Shown one piece after another: positions 20,570 through 30,878 of a stretch of 64,000 bases of DNA (positions are counted from its first letter, which is position 1; every line of letters begins with the position of its first letter). The stretch is from Catenaria anguillulae PL171 (Eukaryota; Blastocladiomycota; Blastocladiomycetes; Blastocladiales; Catenariaceae), in the NCBI GenBank assembly GCA_002102555.1, contig MCFL01000052.1, positions 1-64,000 on the forward strand, read 5' to 3'. The notes beneath the pieces were generated by a model, which was not told the origin of the DNA, ran no database searches, and was given only the letters and a program-made list of their open reading frames with translations. Both the position numbers and the translations under genes were made by a program.

Positions 20570-23500
20570 ATGGGTGAGCTCGTCTGCCCAGCTTGTGGCC
20601 GCTCCGCCGAATCGTTCAGTGGCCTCCAAGTCCACCTTTCACGGGCACATCCTGGTTATGCGGGCCCACGACCAGCCCCAGCGGCTGTGATGCGTAGCCT
20701 GAATGACGACCTGGATGACCTTGAAGCATGGGTCACCGCGGGCGATTCTGCCCGCGAAACCAACCAGTATCAAGACCAGACCGACCCGGCTGACGATTTC
20801 AACCCACAAGCGACCACTGGCACAACTCACAGTGCGCCATCCGACGACGAAGCCGGAAACGATTCTGAAGACGAGCCTATCCTTGCCCACCTTCGTACTA
20901 CCTCGCTCGACTCTTCCCAGCGAACTCCTGACCCGACCCGAGCAGCGCATGCCCATCATCCGTTGTTTCCATCTGGCCCACCGCCTCCGCCACCTCCGCC
21001 AATCAAGCTCGGTCATGTCCCGCCCTCGCCATCCCACAAAGAAACCGGCCTACCTGTCAGAAAGCATGTGTCACCCATCATCGTCCCGCCCAAACCATTG
21101 CGACTCGGACCAGCGCCAACGCCGGAGCCAGCACTCGGCAATCCGCGCCTGCAAGTGAACGCGTTTGATCCGCTCGACAATTCCAACTCGTTCTTGTTTG
21201 CCCTCCTTTGCCTCCTCAAGGCCGACTTATCGGATTCACAAGCTGTGGATGTCGAAAACTATGTTCAAGCTCGCATTGATGAGGCACGCTCGTTTCCGTT
21301 CCCTATTGTTCCCTCCGCTATGTTCTGCCATTGACGGAATCCCAATGCGTTTGTGCGTTCAGATCTTCGACGCAAATCCCGCACTGGACTCATCAAGCCG
21401 CAGTTCGCCACCTTTATCTCTTCCGACTATTCGGCAAAAGCTGCTCAGCAGCCCCTTCTTGCTACCTGTCGAAACGAATATTCTTTATGACGACAAAGGC
21501 CGAAAATATGCGTTCATCCACGCCGATTTGCTGCTCTCATTGCTGCACTTAATTGGTCGGCCTCACCTCGCGCCGTATTTGCAGCTCGTACCCGAGGTTC
21601 ACATCCAACTAGGGCCAAACGGACCAGAGCGCGTCTTCAGCGATGTGCACACGGGCGACGCCTGGGCCAACTTGTACTCAGATATCCCGCCTGGCGGCTC
21701 AGCATTGGCCTACTTCCTGTCATCCGACAAGGCACAGGTTCGTCTTTCTTCACCCTGCCCAGCCAACGATGAAGGGACACAAGTTGATTCATCTTCCTGG
21801 CACTCAGATCTTTGCAAAGCGAGCGATTTGGACCCTGCTTCTCTCCACCCCGATGCACCTGTTTGATGCTCGAGCCAAGCCCGACCTCCATGCTATGATT
21901 CCGCTTGGTTTCTACATTCAAGCTGACAAGGTGCATGCCGATGTCGCACAAGATTCCACGTCAAATGGGATCAATAAACTTGTGTTCCACAAGTGTCTTG
22001 CCTTGCTCTTCAATGCCCGCTATTGTGCGGCCGCCAAAGAGTATGTTTTTTCACGAGTCACACGAGTTGTCTCGCGCGTGTCTGGCCCTTGTTTCTGCCA
22101 GACACATGTACTCATTACGGGACGGTCCACATTTCATGTCAGTGGCATACGCACTCGCTTACCGACTGGGGCATGGTATCAAGGTTTCCCTCGATTGCTG
22201 GTTTACGTTGGCGATATTCCAGAGCATGCACTTGTGACTCTGGCGCGACAAGGCCAAACGTGCCCGACCTGCTTCACGATGGCTTCAAGCTTCATGCAGC
22301 GCGTCCACAAGCTCAGTCTCCGCGACCAGGACAAGATGAAGGAGCTAGCAGCAATGCAGATATGTATGAGCAATGTGACGGCTCGAGAGCAGTCTGCTCA
22401 AAGATTGGGTGTTCACTTTTTGAACGTGCGTTGGTGGCACGCGATCGATTCCTCTTGTACTCCATCTCTGACCAGTATTCGTCCGTTTATCATCCAATTT
22501 GCTCTACAGAATGGTGTCTGGGCATGTCCTTACGCAAATGTTTACCAATCTATTGTGGTCGACGAGCTCCATCACGTCTTGATTGGCGTCTTTGGTCGGC
22601 ATCTGTGTGGGGCAATCTTGAAAGAGATTGATTCGTCGGCCGACCTTCGCACACGGTTTTACAACCGATTGCGTAACGTAACCGGCTTCTCAACCACCCC
22701 ATTCCGTGGCCTCAACACGACGTCATTCGCAAACCTGACCGGAGCCGAGTGGCGCTCACTCTGAAGTGTTCGTCTGCTCGCTTTTCTGTGGCAGTCGCGG
22801 TCGCGGCAATGTCCCATGACCTTACTCACCGACATTACGCCCTGTCCACCTATGCATAGATTCTCGCTTCTGTTCTCGTTGATCTGTTCCCGGACAAAGC
22901 AAAGGACGACATTTGCGTCGCAACATTCGCTCTTTTCGCCGAGTTTGTCAACCTTGTGTGAGTGCCGAGCGTTTCCGAAACTGCTCTCACAAGCGCATCC
23001 ACGACTTTGGATCTTTTCTTCAAATGCTTGCCCAAATTTCTCGCTGCATTTTCGCACTCGCCGGATGCACTCACATTCCATATGCTCAACCACTTTCTTC
23101 CGTGCATCCGCGGCTTTGGCTCGCCTCGCAGTACCTCGACTGCGACACAAATGGAAATCCACCATAAAGACAACGCCAAGGCTCCATCCAAGCATACCAA
23201 CAGGCATGGTGCGATTGAGACCGACACGCTCCGCCGGCTTTTGATCCAAAATGCGTTGGTCGACCACTTTGTCTTCCTCGCCTTGCTTCACGCTGTGCTG
23301 CCTCGCTTCTACACCATTCCGTCGCTTAAGCGCCTTGTGCACGCAATTGAGGCTGCTCGCCCGTTCATTCCCTCTGCCCGCCCTCGTCCGCCCTTTGCCC
23401 CAGCTGCGGAATCGACCGACAACCATCCTGTCAATACCCCTCTGGGTCGATTGGCCTACTCTTGGTCACTCTCAACTCCAATTGCCGCTTTTCGCCATAA

Positions 23501-24374
23501 GAAAAATGTCCCGCTTCATCAACTCGAGGCGTTTCACCCAAATCTTGGCGGGTTGCAGGATGCGCTGGCCGAGTTCCTTTTGCGCGGGAAACGGTGTGTT
23601 TGCATCTTCCACCATCATGCCCTGTTTGACAGACTCGGTAAACTAACTTGAACTCATACCGCGATCCTTTAGGTGCCGCCACAGCCATCCGGATCGTCTC
23701 ACGCTCGACTTCAGCGCATTTGACAAGGCGTGCACACTGGAAAAGGTCAAGAATGTACGCACGCATATTGGCACTCTGTTCTCTGTTCCTACATGCTCAC
23801 GCTCGGCTGTACACGGGTTCAAGCGTGCCAACAGCTCCATCTGGTCCGCTTCAGCGAATTGGAGCAAAAGGACGTACGCAAGACGATTGCTGCCTACGCT
23901 ACCACTCGCCATGACAAGATGCCAAGAGATTTTTGTCTGGTTCGTTTCCACCGGCAGAAACGCCCGTTATTCCCCTTGTGCTGACTTGAACTGCAATGCA
24001 TGAATGACAGGTCAGGTTGCCGAATCACCACTTTGCCGTCTTTTGGCCGCTCATCATTGTCACGTTCCGTCTCGACAACAACACAACCGATTCGCTGGTC
24101 GCCTTTTGGGTCATGGCTTGTGGTGCAGGAAGGACCGGATGAGCGACTTGCACTTCACGAGTGCAGCGGATTGCAAGTTTTGTTTTCTGCAAACATTCCC
24201 GATGTCGTTGACGTTGGTTCCTTCCTTGCTCCGGTCCATGCCATGCCATTGTTTTCGGCACTCGAAAAAGCCGGTCCGGTCACACGTGAACGTGTGATGG
24301 AGTGTGGGCCGAGCGGATGCCAGTATTGGGTACTGTCACGACCCAGTGGGTCGAAACATACCCGTCATGTGTGA
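20570..24374 (+). mobile_element. Plavaka-like (CACTA/EnSpm superfamily) DDE transposase gene, multi-exon
   Basis: The first exon starts with a C2H2 finger (CPACGRSAESFSG, then HLSRAH), then an acidic Pro-rich linker and NAFDPLDNSNSF, the layout of fungal Plavaka transposases. Later exons in shifting frames give the family blocks in order: VHTGDAWANLY and LAYFLSSDKAQ (about 21640-21740); LVYVGDIPEHALV with CPTCF (about 22200-22280); VVDELHHVLIGVFGRHL (about 22555-22610); FANLTGAEWRSL (about 22725); TQMEIHHKDNAKAPSKHTNR (about 23143-23200); and a C-terminal segment with DVVDVGSFLAPVHAMPLF (about 24195-24250). Several junctions look like introns of 60-110 bp; one (near 22764) looks like a lost base. 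Terminal inverted repeats and target-site duplications were not found. It lies directly after the orphan paralogues. The family call is firm; activity is doubtful. Confidence 0.82.
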
Positions 24375-24494
24375 ATATGCGGGCCGTCGATTTGTACAGT
24401 CTGTGTTGGCAAAACGGGATCTCGATGGATAGATCTTGCGATGGTCCAGGCAAGGAGCACATGTGAACCAACAACGCGTTCTGTTGGGAACATG

Positions 24495-24513
24495 CAAAAC
24501 CTCGTCGCCCCCC
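24495..24513 (+). repeat. 19-bp direct repeat, copy 1
   Basis: The sequence CAAAACCTCGTCGCCCCCC occurs here and at 25515-25533, about 1.02 kb apart. Here it runs into a longer C tract. Confidence 0.8.
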
Positions 24514-25514
24514 CCCCCCCCCGCTTGACCCCGCTGACTTCGGCAAGCTCCGGATCCTCCCAGGGCTCGCCCCCGACCAAGCGCAAGCGCGGGAACGAAA
24601 ACAGCGCTCGCCCCCCGTCGTGCCCATGCCAGCGGCCCAACAAACAGCAATGACGTTCTCGCCAATCCGCCTTGCACCAGGCCCGCCCACACCCCAAGCC
24701 CGAGTCGCCCCCTCGAGTGGTCCGGCCCAATTCCCCCGCTTCGATCTCACTCCCGCGTCCAATCAAGGATCCGCCGCTGCCGGTCCTGGGCGCGCTACTG
24801 AGTAGACACACAACGAGGCGCAAGCGCAAAAGCCCCTAGCCGCTGCCGCTTGCTGGGTGCCCGAGACACACCCAAGTCATCGCCCAAATCTTTCCCAGTC
24901 CACATTGACTATTGTCTTTAGAGTTGTTGAGTAATCTAACACCCAAGTGCGCATTTGGCTATCATACATTCAAATTCGATAAGTATAACATGTTTTCTTC
25001 CTCGGCCACCATGGCGCCTCCAGCGGCAGGAAACAACCAAAGCTGTGGGTCACGTCCCCACGTATTAACTCTCAACACAAGGGGTTGCCATAACCACCGC
25101 CTCTTCCATGCAATATCCATGTGGGGAGACAGACACATTGAAGTAGCTGGCAACAATAAGAGCGTACTGGCCAACATGCTGAATTATTTCTTCGCCTTTA
25201 CCGAGACTAAATGCCTGAGCAAAAGTGCACGCTGCACGGGTGTGTTGTACGACCCACCATCGGTGGCTCGTGGCCTGCCCCCATCCCTTGATATTCGGTC
25301 TCAATATTTGGTCCAGCGCACATTTGGCCTTTTGCTCTATTATACGTTTTCTAGTGCTACGCTGCATCATCTCCGCTCGCCGGTATGATGCGTACGTGTT
25401 TGTGTTGCGAGGTATAGGAGGCCTGTGGTGTCTGCTGCGAGTCCCGCCAAGACGGGTCGTGGAGATCAGGCGCACAGGAGTCGGTTGTAGTGCTCCTTCG
25501 CCAGAAAAAAAAAT

Positions 25515-25533
25515 CAAAACCTCGTCGCCCCCC
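25515..25533 (+). repeat. 19-bp direct repeat, copy 2
   Basis: It is identical to 24495-24513 over 19 bases and follows an A tract. It may mark a duplicated fragment or a retrotransposed end; no larger similarity is visible around it. Confidence 0.8.
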
Positions 25534-26019
25534 ATTTTTGTGCGCTCTGCCGGACTAGTCGTATCTTTACTGACACGGTAATCTACATGAATTACTTTGT
25601 TGTCAGTACAAGGTCTCAGTCCCCAACCAGCTCAACTCCGACACCAATCGCGACAGTACTGAACCCATTCGCTAATGGCGAGGTACACCAATTTTTCAAA
25701 ATCCCCGATGTATGGTTCCGTATTCAGTAAAAGATAACGTGGAAAATGAATATTGACTCTCTGCCAGTTCAACTTGAAAGTTTGCGACTCTGACTCGGAG
25801 TCGGGCTGTCTGTGGGTTGGGCTCAGATTTGGCGGCTCTCTGCTCCTTGAAGCGATGCACCGTCGCCTATATCGCCTGCTTGACGGCGGACTCTGCAGCT
25901 TGTTATCTGGAAGCTGACGTTGTTGACGGGGACTGGAAGTCCGGCGAAGAGCAAAAAGAACAGTCAACACTGTAAACGAAAAAGAAAATCATGCGCGAGC
26001 AACAAAACACCAGCATCCG

Positions 26020-28847
26020 TCATGACAAAAACTCGCCAAACAATGCCCGGTTCTTGTACTGTCTCGTCGACGTCTCAATGTATTCGCGCACAATCTTTGA
26101 ATGATGCCTTGCAACCGCGCGCAAGCAATCCAGTGCCGCCGTCTGCAAAACAAAAAGTGAAGAGTCAGGGAGAAGAAATAGGTGCTGGCGCACATTCAGC
26201 TCCGATGAAACATACCGAAACCGCGACATTGCCATCATCCACATGAATCGTGACCCCTTGCACCACGGCCTGATGATGCACCGAATCCATCCACGTGCCC
26301 GACTCGCCGCTGGCCTCTTGCCTCTGCGCCACAACCAACTCGTCATAAATCGCCGCAAGCGACTTTGCCGCCTCCACCCTCACGTGATCCTTGGCATCAT
26401 CCAACCGCTTCAACAGCTCCGGATACGCCGCCTTGACCATTTCCGAATCCCACATGCCCTTGATCACCTCGATGCGCATCAGCTCGCCCAATACACGTGT
26501 ACCCATGAGCCTCATCGCGGGCAAGTCATCGTCCAGACAATTGGCCAAATGCACAACAGCATCCGCCAACGCGCTCGGGTGCGGGTGCGCAAACGCGTCC
26601 TTTGGATCGGGCAGCTTTGTGACGGGCAGCACATGGCTCAAGTCCGGATGCGTCCCAACAAGCACAGCAATCAGCGGGACCAGGGATGCGCGCACGGCCA
26701 TGGCGGGCCGGCCCGCGCGCCACTCGAGCCGCCGCATAGTCCATGGCCACACGGCAAGGACAAAGTCGGGATGCGCGAGGAATTCACTGGCGGGCCGAGA
26801 CGCAACGAGATCGTGCGCAATGGCGGCAATGGCGTCATTGTCGCCTGAAAGCTTGTCGAGCACGGAAACCAGCGTGGGGTGCAGCGGCGAGACGGTCGGG
26901 TCGGTTGTTGGCGCGTGTGAGAGGATTTGGCGCAACAGCAGAAAGGACGGTGAGTGCATGACAATGGGCCCGCGTGAAGGGTCGGCAAGGTGTGCGAGAA
27001 GGGTAGGGAGATGTGAGAGTGGGTGTAAGGGCGAGGTCAACAGAATCGACTTGACGTCGTCATGGGCCGCGAGTTGGAGACCGAGTGTGAGGATGAAAAG
27101 TGGGGATGGGCCATCCGCTTCGGCATCGCCCATGGTGGAGGCGCGGCCGGAAGCGAGATGTTGAGTCAGGTAGACGTAGACGCGGGCAATGTCGGGTTGC
27201 GAGGTCGCTGAGGGATCCAATTCAATCAAGTCAAGCAGTTCGGAAAGGATGCGTGACATGTGTGCGTGGGTGAGCGGCGCCGAGCGAATGGCTGACGCGA
27301 GAAGGACAAGGTAGGAGGGAGCCCGGACGTGAGGAAGCGTCAAGTTGAGAAACAGGTCTGGGGAGACGCAGCGGCCAATTTCCTCTGACGCTTGCAGAAT
27401 CTGTTGACGATATTCCATCAGTCAGTCAAAGGGATGTGGCGGCAGCAGTGACAAAAGGCGCAGGACGCACCAACTTTGCAAAAGGATCCGACACGGTCTT
27501 TGCCATGGCAGGTACCAGCTTGCCCAAATATCCGGAAATATGCTCCTTTGCAAAGGGAATCAGCCGTGTCAAGGTGCGTGCCGCTCCCTCGCGAACATTG
27601 ACTGTCCAATCCGCAAGCTGCTCCACCAGGGCGTCGGTCATTTTCAGCAAATTGTCCCTGACGAGCGCGCGAAACCCAAGCAGCTCGCGCTCGCTTGCTG
27701 GCGCATAGTCCAACGCATCCTTGACGCGCGACTCCCACTCGTGCTCGTACAGCTTGGACACCTGTGCAATGCTTTCCCGACACTGTCCCGACAGTTCTGC
27801 CACGTCGTCGGCGAGGCCCGAGAGCAGGACAAGGACAAAGAGGTCGCCAAACGAGTACCGGTCGGGCAAGTGCAATGCCCAGTTGGTCGTGGTGGTGTAG
27901 AGCTGGCGGCGGACATTGGCGACCGAGTCGAGCGTGAGGCGCTGGACGCTGGGCCAGATCTCGCGCAATGTGCCTGCGTCAGTCATAACGGCGCTTCCCA
28001 AGGCTTGCAGTGCCGAGATGCGGATGGCGGCGTGGCGGTAGCCGAGAGCAGGGACAATTTTCTTGATGAGCTTTTCGGCATGAAGGCGTAGGTGCGAAGG
28101 GCAGCGTGTGGCAAGTAGGTTGACAATGTTGCATGATTCCTGTCAAAGTAGATGTGACAAATGATCAGGAAATTGCTCTGGGGGGGGGGGGCTTGGCGGG
28201 CTGAGCAATGTGGACAGTACCTTGCGGACGTCCGGAAAAGAGTCTCCGAGTGTAGAAAAGAGGATCAAGCAACAATCCTGAACAATGAACGAAGGCTCGG
28301 ATTCGCAGCGAGACACCAAAAGCGCGAGCAACTTGATGAGGACAAGACGCAGCTCTTCTGACGGCTCAACAAGAACAGGTCCCGAAAGCCGATCGACTAA
28401 TGTTGGAACAATCGCAGGCAGGAAGGAGTCCACAGCGACGAGTTCAAACGTGCTGTGAATGCCAGCCAGGAGGCCGTCAGAACAACCAAACAAGACGGCT
28501 CGCAGATCAAGGGACAGTTCGTACGATCTGAGCATATTTGCCGATGCCTCACGACACTTTTCAATAGGATCGGCCAAGATGCGGGCCAAAACGGGGACCA
28601 AGACGCGAAGGACAGGTGTGAGCGTGTCGACGTTGCGGGTTCGGATGAGCGGGCCAACCACCTGCTTGGCAACGTGGTCGAGTGTGCGGGTCTTTGTGAA
28701 GCGGTCAGAGGTTGGGTCCGTGAGCTTGTTGACGTGACGTTGCAAGTCTTGGACAATGGTTGTTGCCAGATCGCCGGGGCTGCTGCTGGGAGCCACGGCA
28801 GCCGACGACAAATCAGAGGAGTTGGTGGCCGTGGTAGACGCCATCAT
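26020..28847 (-). CDS. DNAAF5: Dynein axonemal assembly factor 5 (HEATR2), four exons
   Basis: DNAAF5 is a cytoplasmic HEAT-repeat protein needed to preassemble axonemal dynein arms. Exons fit as 28847-28221, 28139-27471, 27400-26216 and 26142-26020, all in phase, giving 867 residues (the human protein is about 855). Blocks recognisable against the animal protein include LPDRYSFGDLFVLVLLSGL, VKDALDYAPASERELLGFRA, LADWTVNVREGAARTL, IGRCVSPDLFLNLTLPHV, YLVLLASAIRSAP, LEWRAGRPAMAVRASLVPL and YPELLKRLDDAKDHVRVEA, plus the closing LDD-type repeat. The whole chain is alpha-helical HEAT repeats with no membrane segment. The start is the first of two adjacent ATGs. Introns are 71-81 bp with clear branch-like TTGAC/CTGAC sites; intron 1 carries a C/G homopolymer (plus-strand G run near 28180). 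No frameshifts. Confidence 0.95.
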
Positions 28848-29520
28848 TTTGGAATGCGTGTAAATGGCCTTGACAGTAGTTTTATATTGCTCGTAGTGCG
28901 ATTGGGATGCATGGATTGAGTCGTATGGGAAACGCACTTGGAAGCGGTGGGAAACCAAGCAAAACCTGACCTGACCTGACCCTTGACCACTTGGGAACTT
29001 TGGATTGACAAGGCGCGATCGGTGCACAGCAGATCATCGAGGCAGAACGCACGTGACCGGTTCAGAGCGTCGATCCGATCTCATTTCCTCCAAGTGCAAA
29101 ATGCCGGATCCAAAGTGGCCGTGACTGACACAGCGAACTCAGCTCGCTTTTTGATATGTCCGTACGAACACACGCAATCAAGTCCAACGGTCCGAATCCA
29201 TGTTCCACCTTTTGCAATGACTTCCATATGATTTCCGTCCGCCCGACATGCTGTTTCACGGCACCAGCGTGTGGTCGGCCGGGTCTTTGGCTGTCCATTT
29301 TCAATTGGGTTGAGCCCAGTTGCCCAACCGCTCGACTCGACGCTGATGCGGCACCGCCTGGACTGATGAGGAATCAACGAACGAACGAACGAATCGGCCG
29401 TCTTTCGCAACGCTTCTAACGCCAATTCGTATTTCATACGCCGCTCTTCAGGGAATTCCGCCTCTGTCGATACCAACCTTGCCGCCAGTTCGTTTTTTGA
29501 CCCCATACCAGTCCCACACC
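28848..29520. other. Divergent promoter region between DNAAF5 and the complex I subunit
   Basis: There is no supported gene. A short CCTGA tandem lies near 28966-28982 and a CGAA tetranucleotide run near 29379-29396. Both start codons point outward, so the two promoters must lie here. Confidence 0.5.
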
Positions 29521-29882
29521 ATGGTTCTCGCAACACTCCGTGATTTGACCGTCCGTGCCCCCTACATTATGGCCTCGTTTGCTATTGGCGGCGCTGGTGC
29601 GTCTTGACTTTTTTTGCGGTCGTTGATGCTGCGAACATGCCACCGATTCACGTCCTCTGTTCCCCCAGGTATCGGCATGGCTCTCTTCAAGGACCCAATT
29701 CGCCGCACATTCGGTATCGTCGATGCCAAGCCCGTTCCTCTGACATACCCCAGTACGTCACCATTCTGCTCTCTCCTCGCCCAGCGATTCGCATTTTGCC
29801 ACTTCAACTCACACATGCACGTCCGCTTGGTCAAATAGTGCCCAAGGGCCCGCGCAACCCTCCCGCTGGCTACGAGGACTGA
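29521..29882 (+). CDS. NADH:ubiquinone oxidoreductase 9.5 kDa subunit (fungal NUO9.5/NI9M type), three exons
   Basis: This is a small accessory membrane subunit of mitochondrial complex I. Exons 29521-29596, 29669-29752 and 29839-29882 join in phase to 67 residues. One TM helix (YIMASFAIGGAGIGMALF) is followed by a basic segment (KDPIRRTFG) and the conserved C-terminal signature PLTYP-MPKGPRNPPAGYED, split by intron 2. The signature matches the ending of fungal NUO9.5 homologues. Two introns in so short a gene would make it easy to miss in automated annotation. Donors are GTGCGT and GTACGT. Confidence 0.88.
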
Positions 29883-30780
29883 GCATCGCCCATGTTTCTC
29901 AGCTTTTCATCGCCGCCCCATCGCGCCCAACAACTAGCCTACTGTGTTTCGGTTTTCTGTACCCGCCCCTGTTGATTTTTTTTCTCATTCGATACACTCC
30001 GTGATGGATCTTCATTTGTGAACAGACGCTGGCGTCACCTCAAGCAGCACACCATGTCATTGACATGCCGTCTTTCCAAGTCTGCTGGCGGTTGCACTTG
30101 TCGAAACGCTGGCTTGTTTCGAGCTCGATTGTGCATTATCGAGGGCCAAGAGAAGTGCAAGTACTCAACTTGACCACAGTCCACGACTCTCGAACTGATT
30201 GATGCGAGCATTCTCAGTTGAGCGCTTGGACTCGGTAGGCACGTAATGATCCAGCGGTGACGGCTTTGTGGGAGCAGAGCTCATGTAAACAGGATCCAAT
30301 CAGGAGACAGCTGACGGGACTGGTAGCTGTTGCCTCTTCGCCCCGATTCCATGTTTCAGTGTGAAGCCTCGGTAAATGAAGGTAAATAGCTCAATGATAA
30401 CTAAAAAAATGATGACGCTGGCGTTGTTGTCGGCTGTTCACTGCTCTAGTGTTCGCTGTGTTCGCGATCATCAACGTCACTCTCACCAGCAAGCGCAGCT
30501 GAGTTTGAATTGGCAGGTACTAATGCGCCACCGACCAATGACCTTCCACAAGCTAGTCGGACACAGTGGCAGTTCTCGCGCATCTAATAATCTTGAGGTT
30601 AATTCATGCAACGTGGACCGCACGGCCTTGCAAAACAGAAAAGTCTACTGCGCACACAGGTCGGGTGACCGGCCAGCAGCGGGCCCCATGCTGCGAAATG
30701 AACGCTTGCCGGTTCGGGAAGGTTGCGTCCTTTTCTCTGGCTCCTCTGGTCCGACTACACTCGCTCGGCCGGAGAGACAG
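29883..30780. other. Intergenic, upstream of the Q-N repeat gene
   Basis: Short ORFs at 30376-30969 are read-through of the leader and have no motif. The last 100 bases hold the promoter of the repeat gene. Confidence 0.5.
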
Positions 30781-30790
30781 CATAAAAGGT
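30781..30790 (+). promoter_or_regulatory. Probable TATA box of the Q-N repeat protein gene
   Basis: The sequence CATAAAAGGT is about 97 bases before the chosen ATG at 30879, a normal TATA-to-start distance for a short leader. TATA-like boxes are not obvious before the housekeeping genes here, so this may mark a regulated, highly expressed gene. This is inferred from sequence only. Confidence 0.5.
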
Positions 30791-30878
30791 GTCTCGCTGC
30801 CCGCGACTCATTCCCAACTCGAGAGACTCCAACCGTTCAATCATTCAATTCCTTCACAGCGAACACCTTAATTCATCT

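Larger units (their letters stand above)
24375..26019. other. Transposon-flanking region, no firm gene
   Basis: A forward Pro/Ala-rich frame at about 24515-24803 (LTPADFGKLRILPGLAPDQ through FSPIRLAPGPP) looks coding and may be a gag-like or captured exon, but has no linked start. A C15 run lies near 24507-24521. ORFs on the minus strand over 24280-24830 are shadows of this composition. From 24900 to 25960 I see no gene. A 19-bp sequence occurs at 24495 and again at 25515. Confidence 0.4.

Noticed and set aside
24280-24829. Long overlapping minus-strand ORFs (118-160 aa)
   Set aside because: They mirror a Pro/Ala-rich plus-strand frame and a C homopolymer; Gly/Arg-rich composition with no domain suggests shadows.
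28176-28195. G homopolymer as a functional site
   Set aside because: It lies inside DNAAF5 intron 1 and is most simply a length-variable homopolymer.
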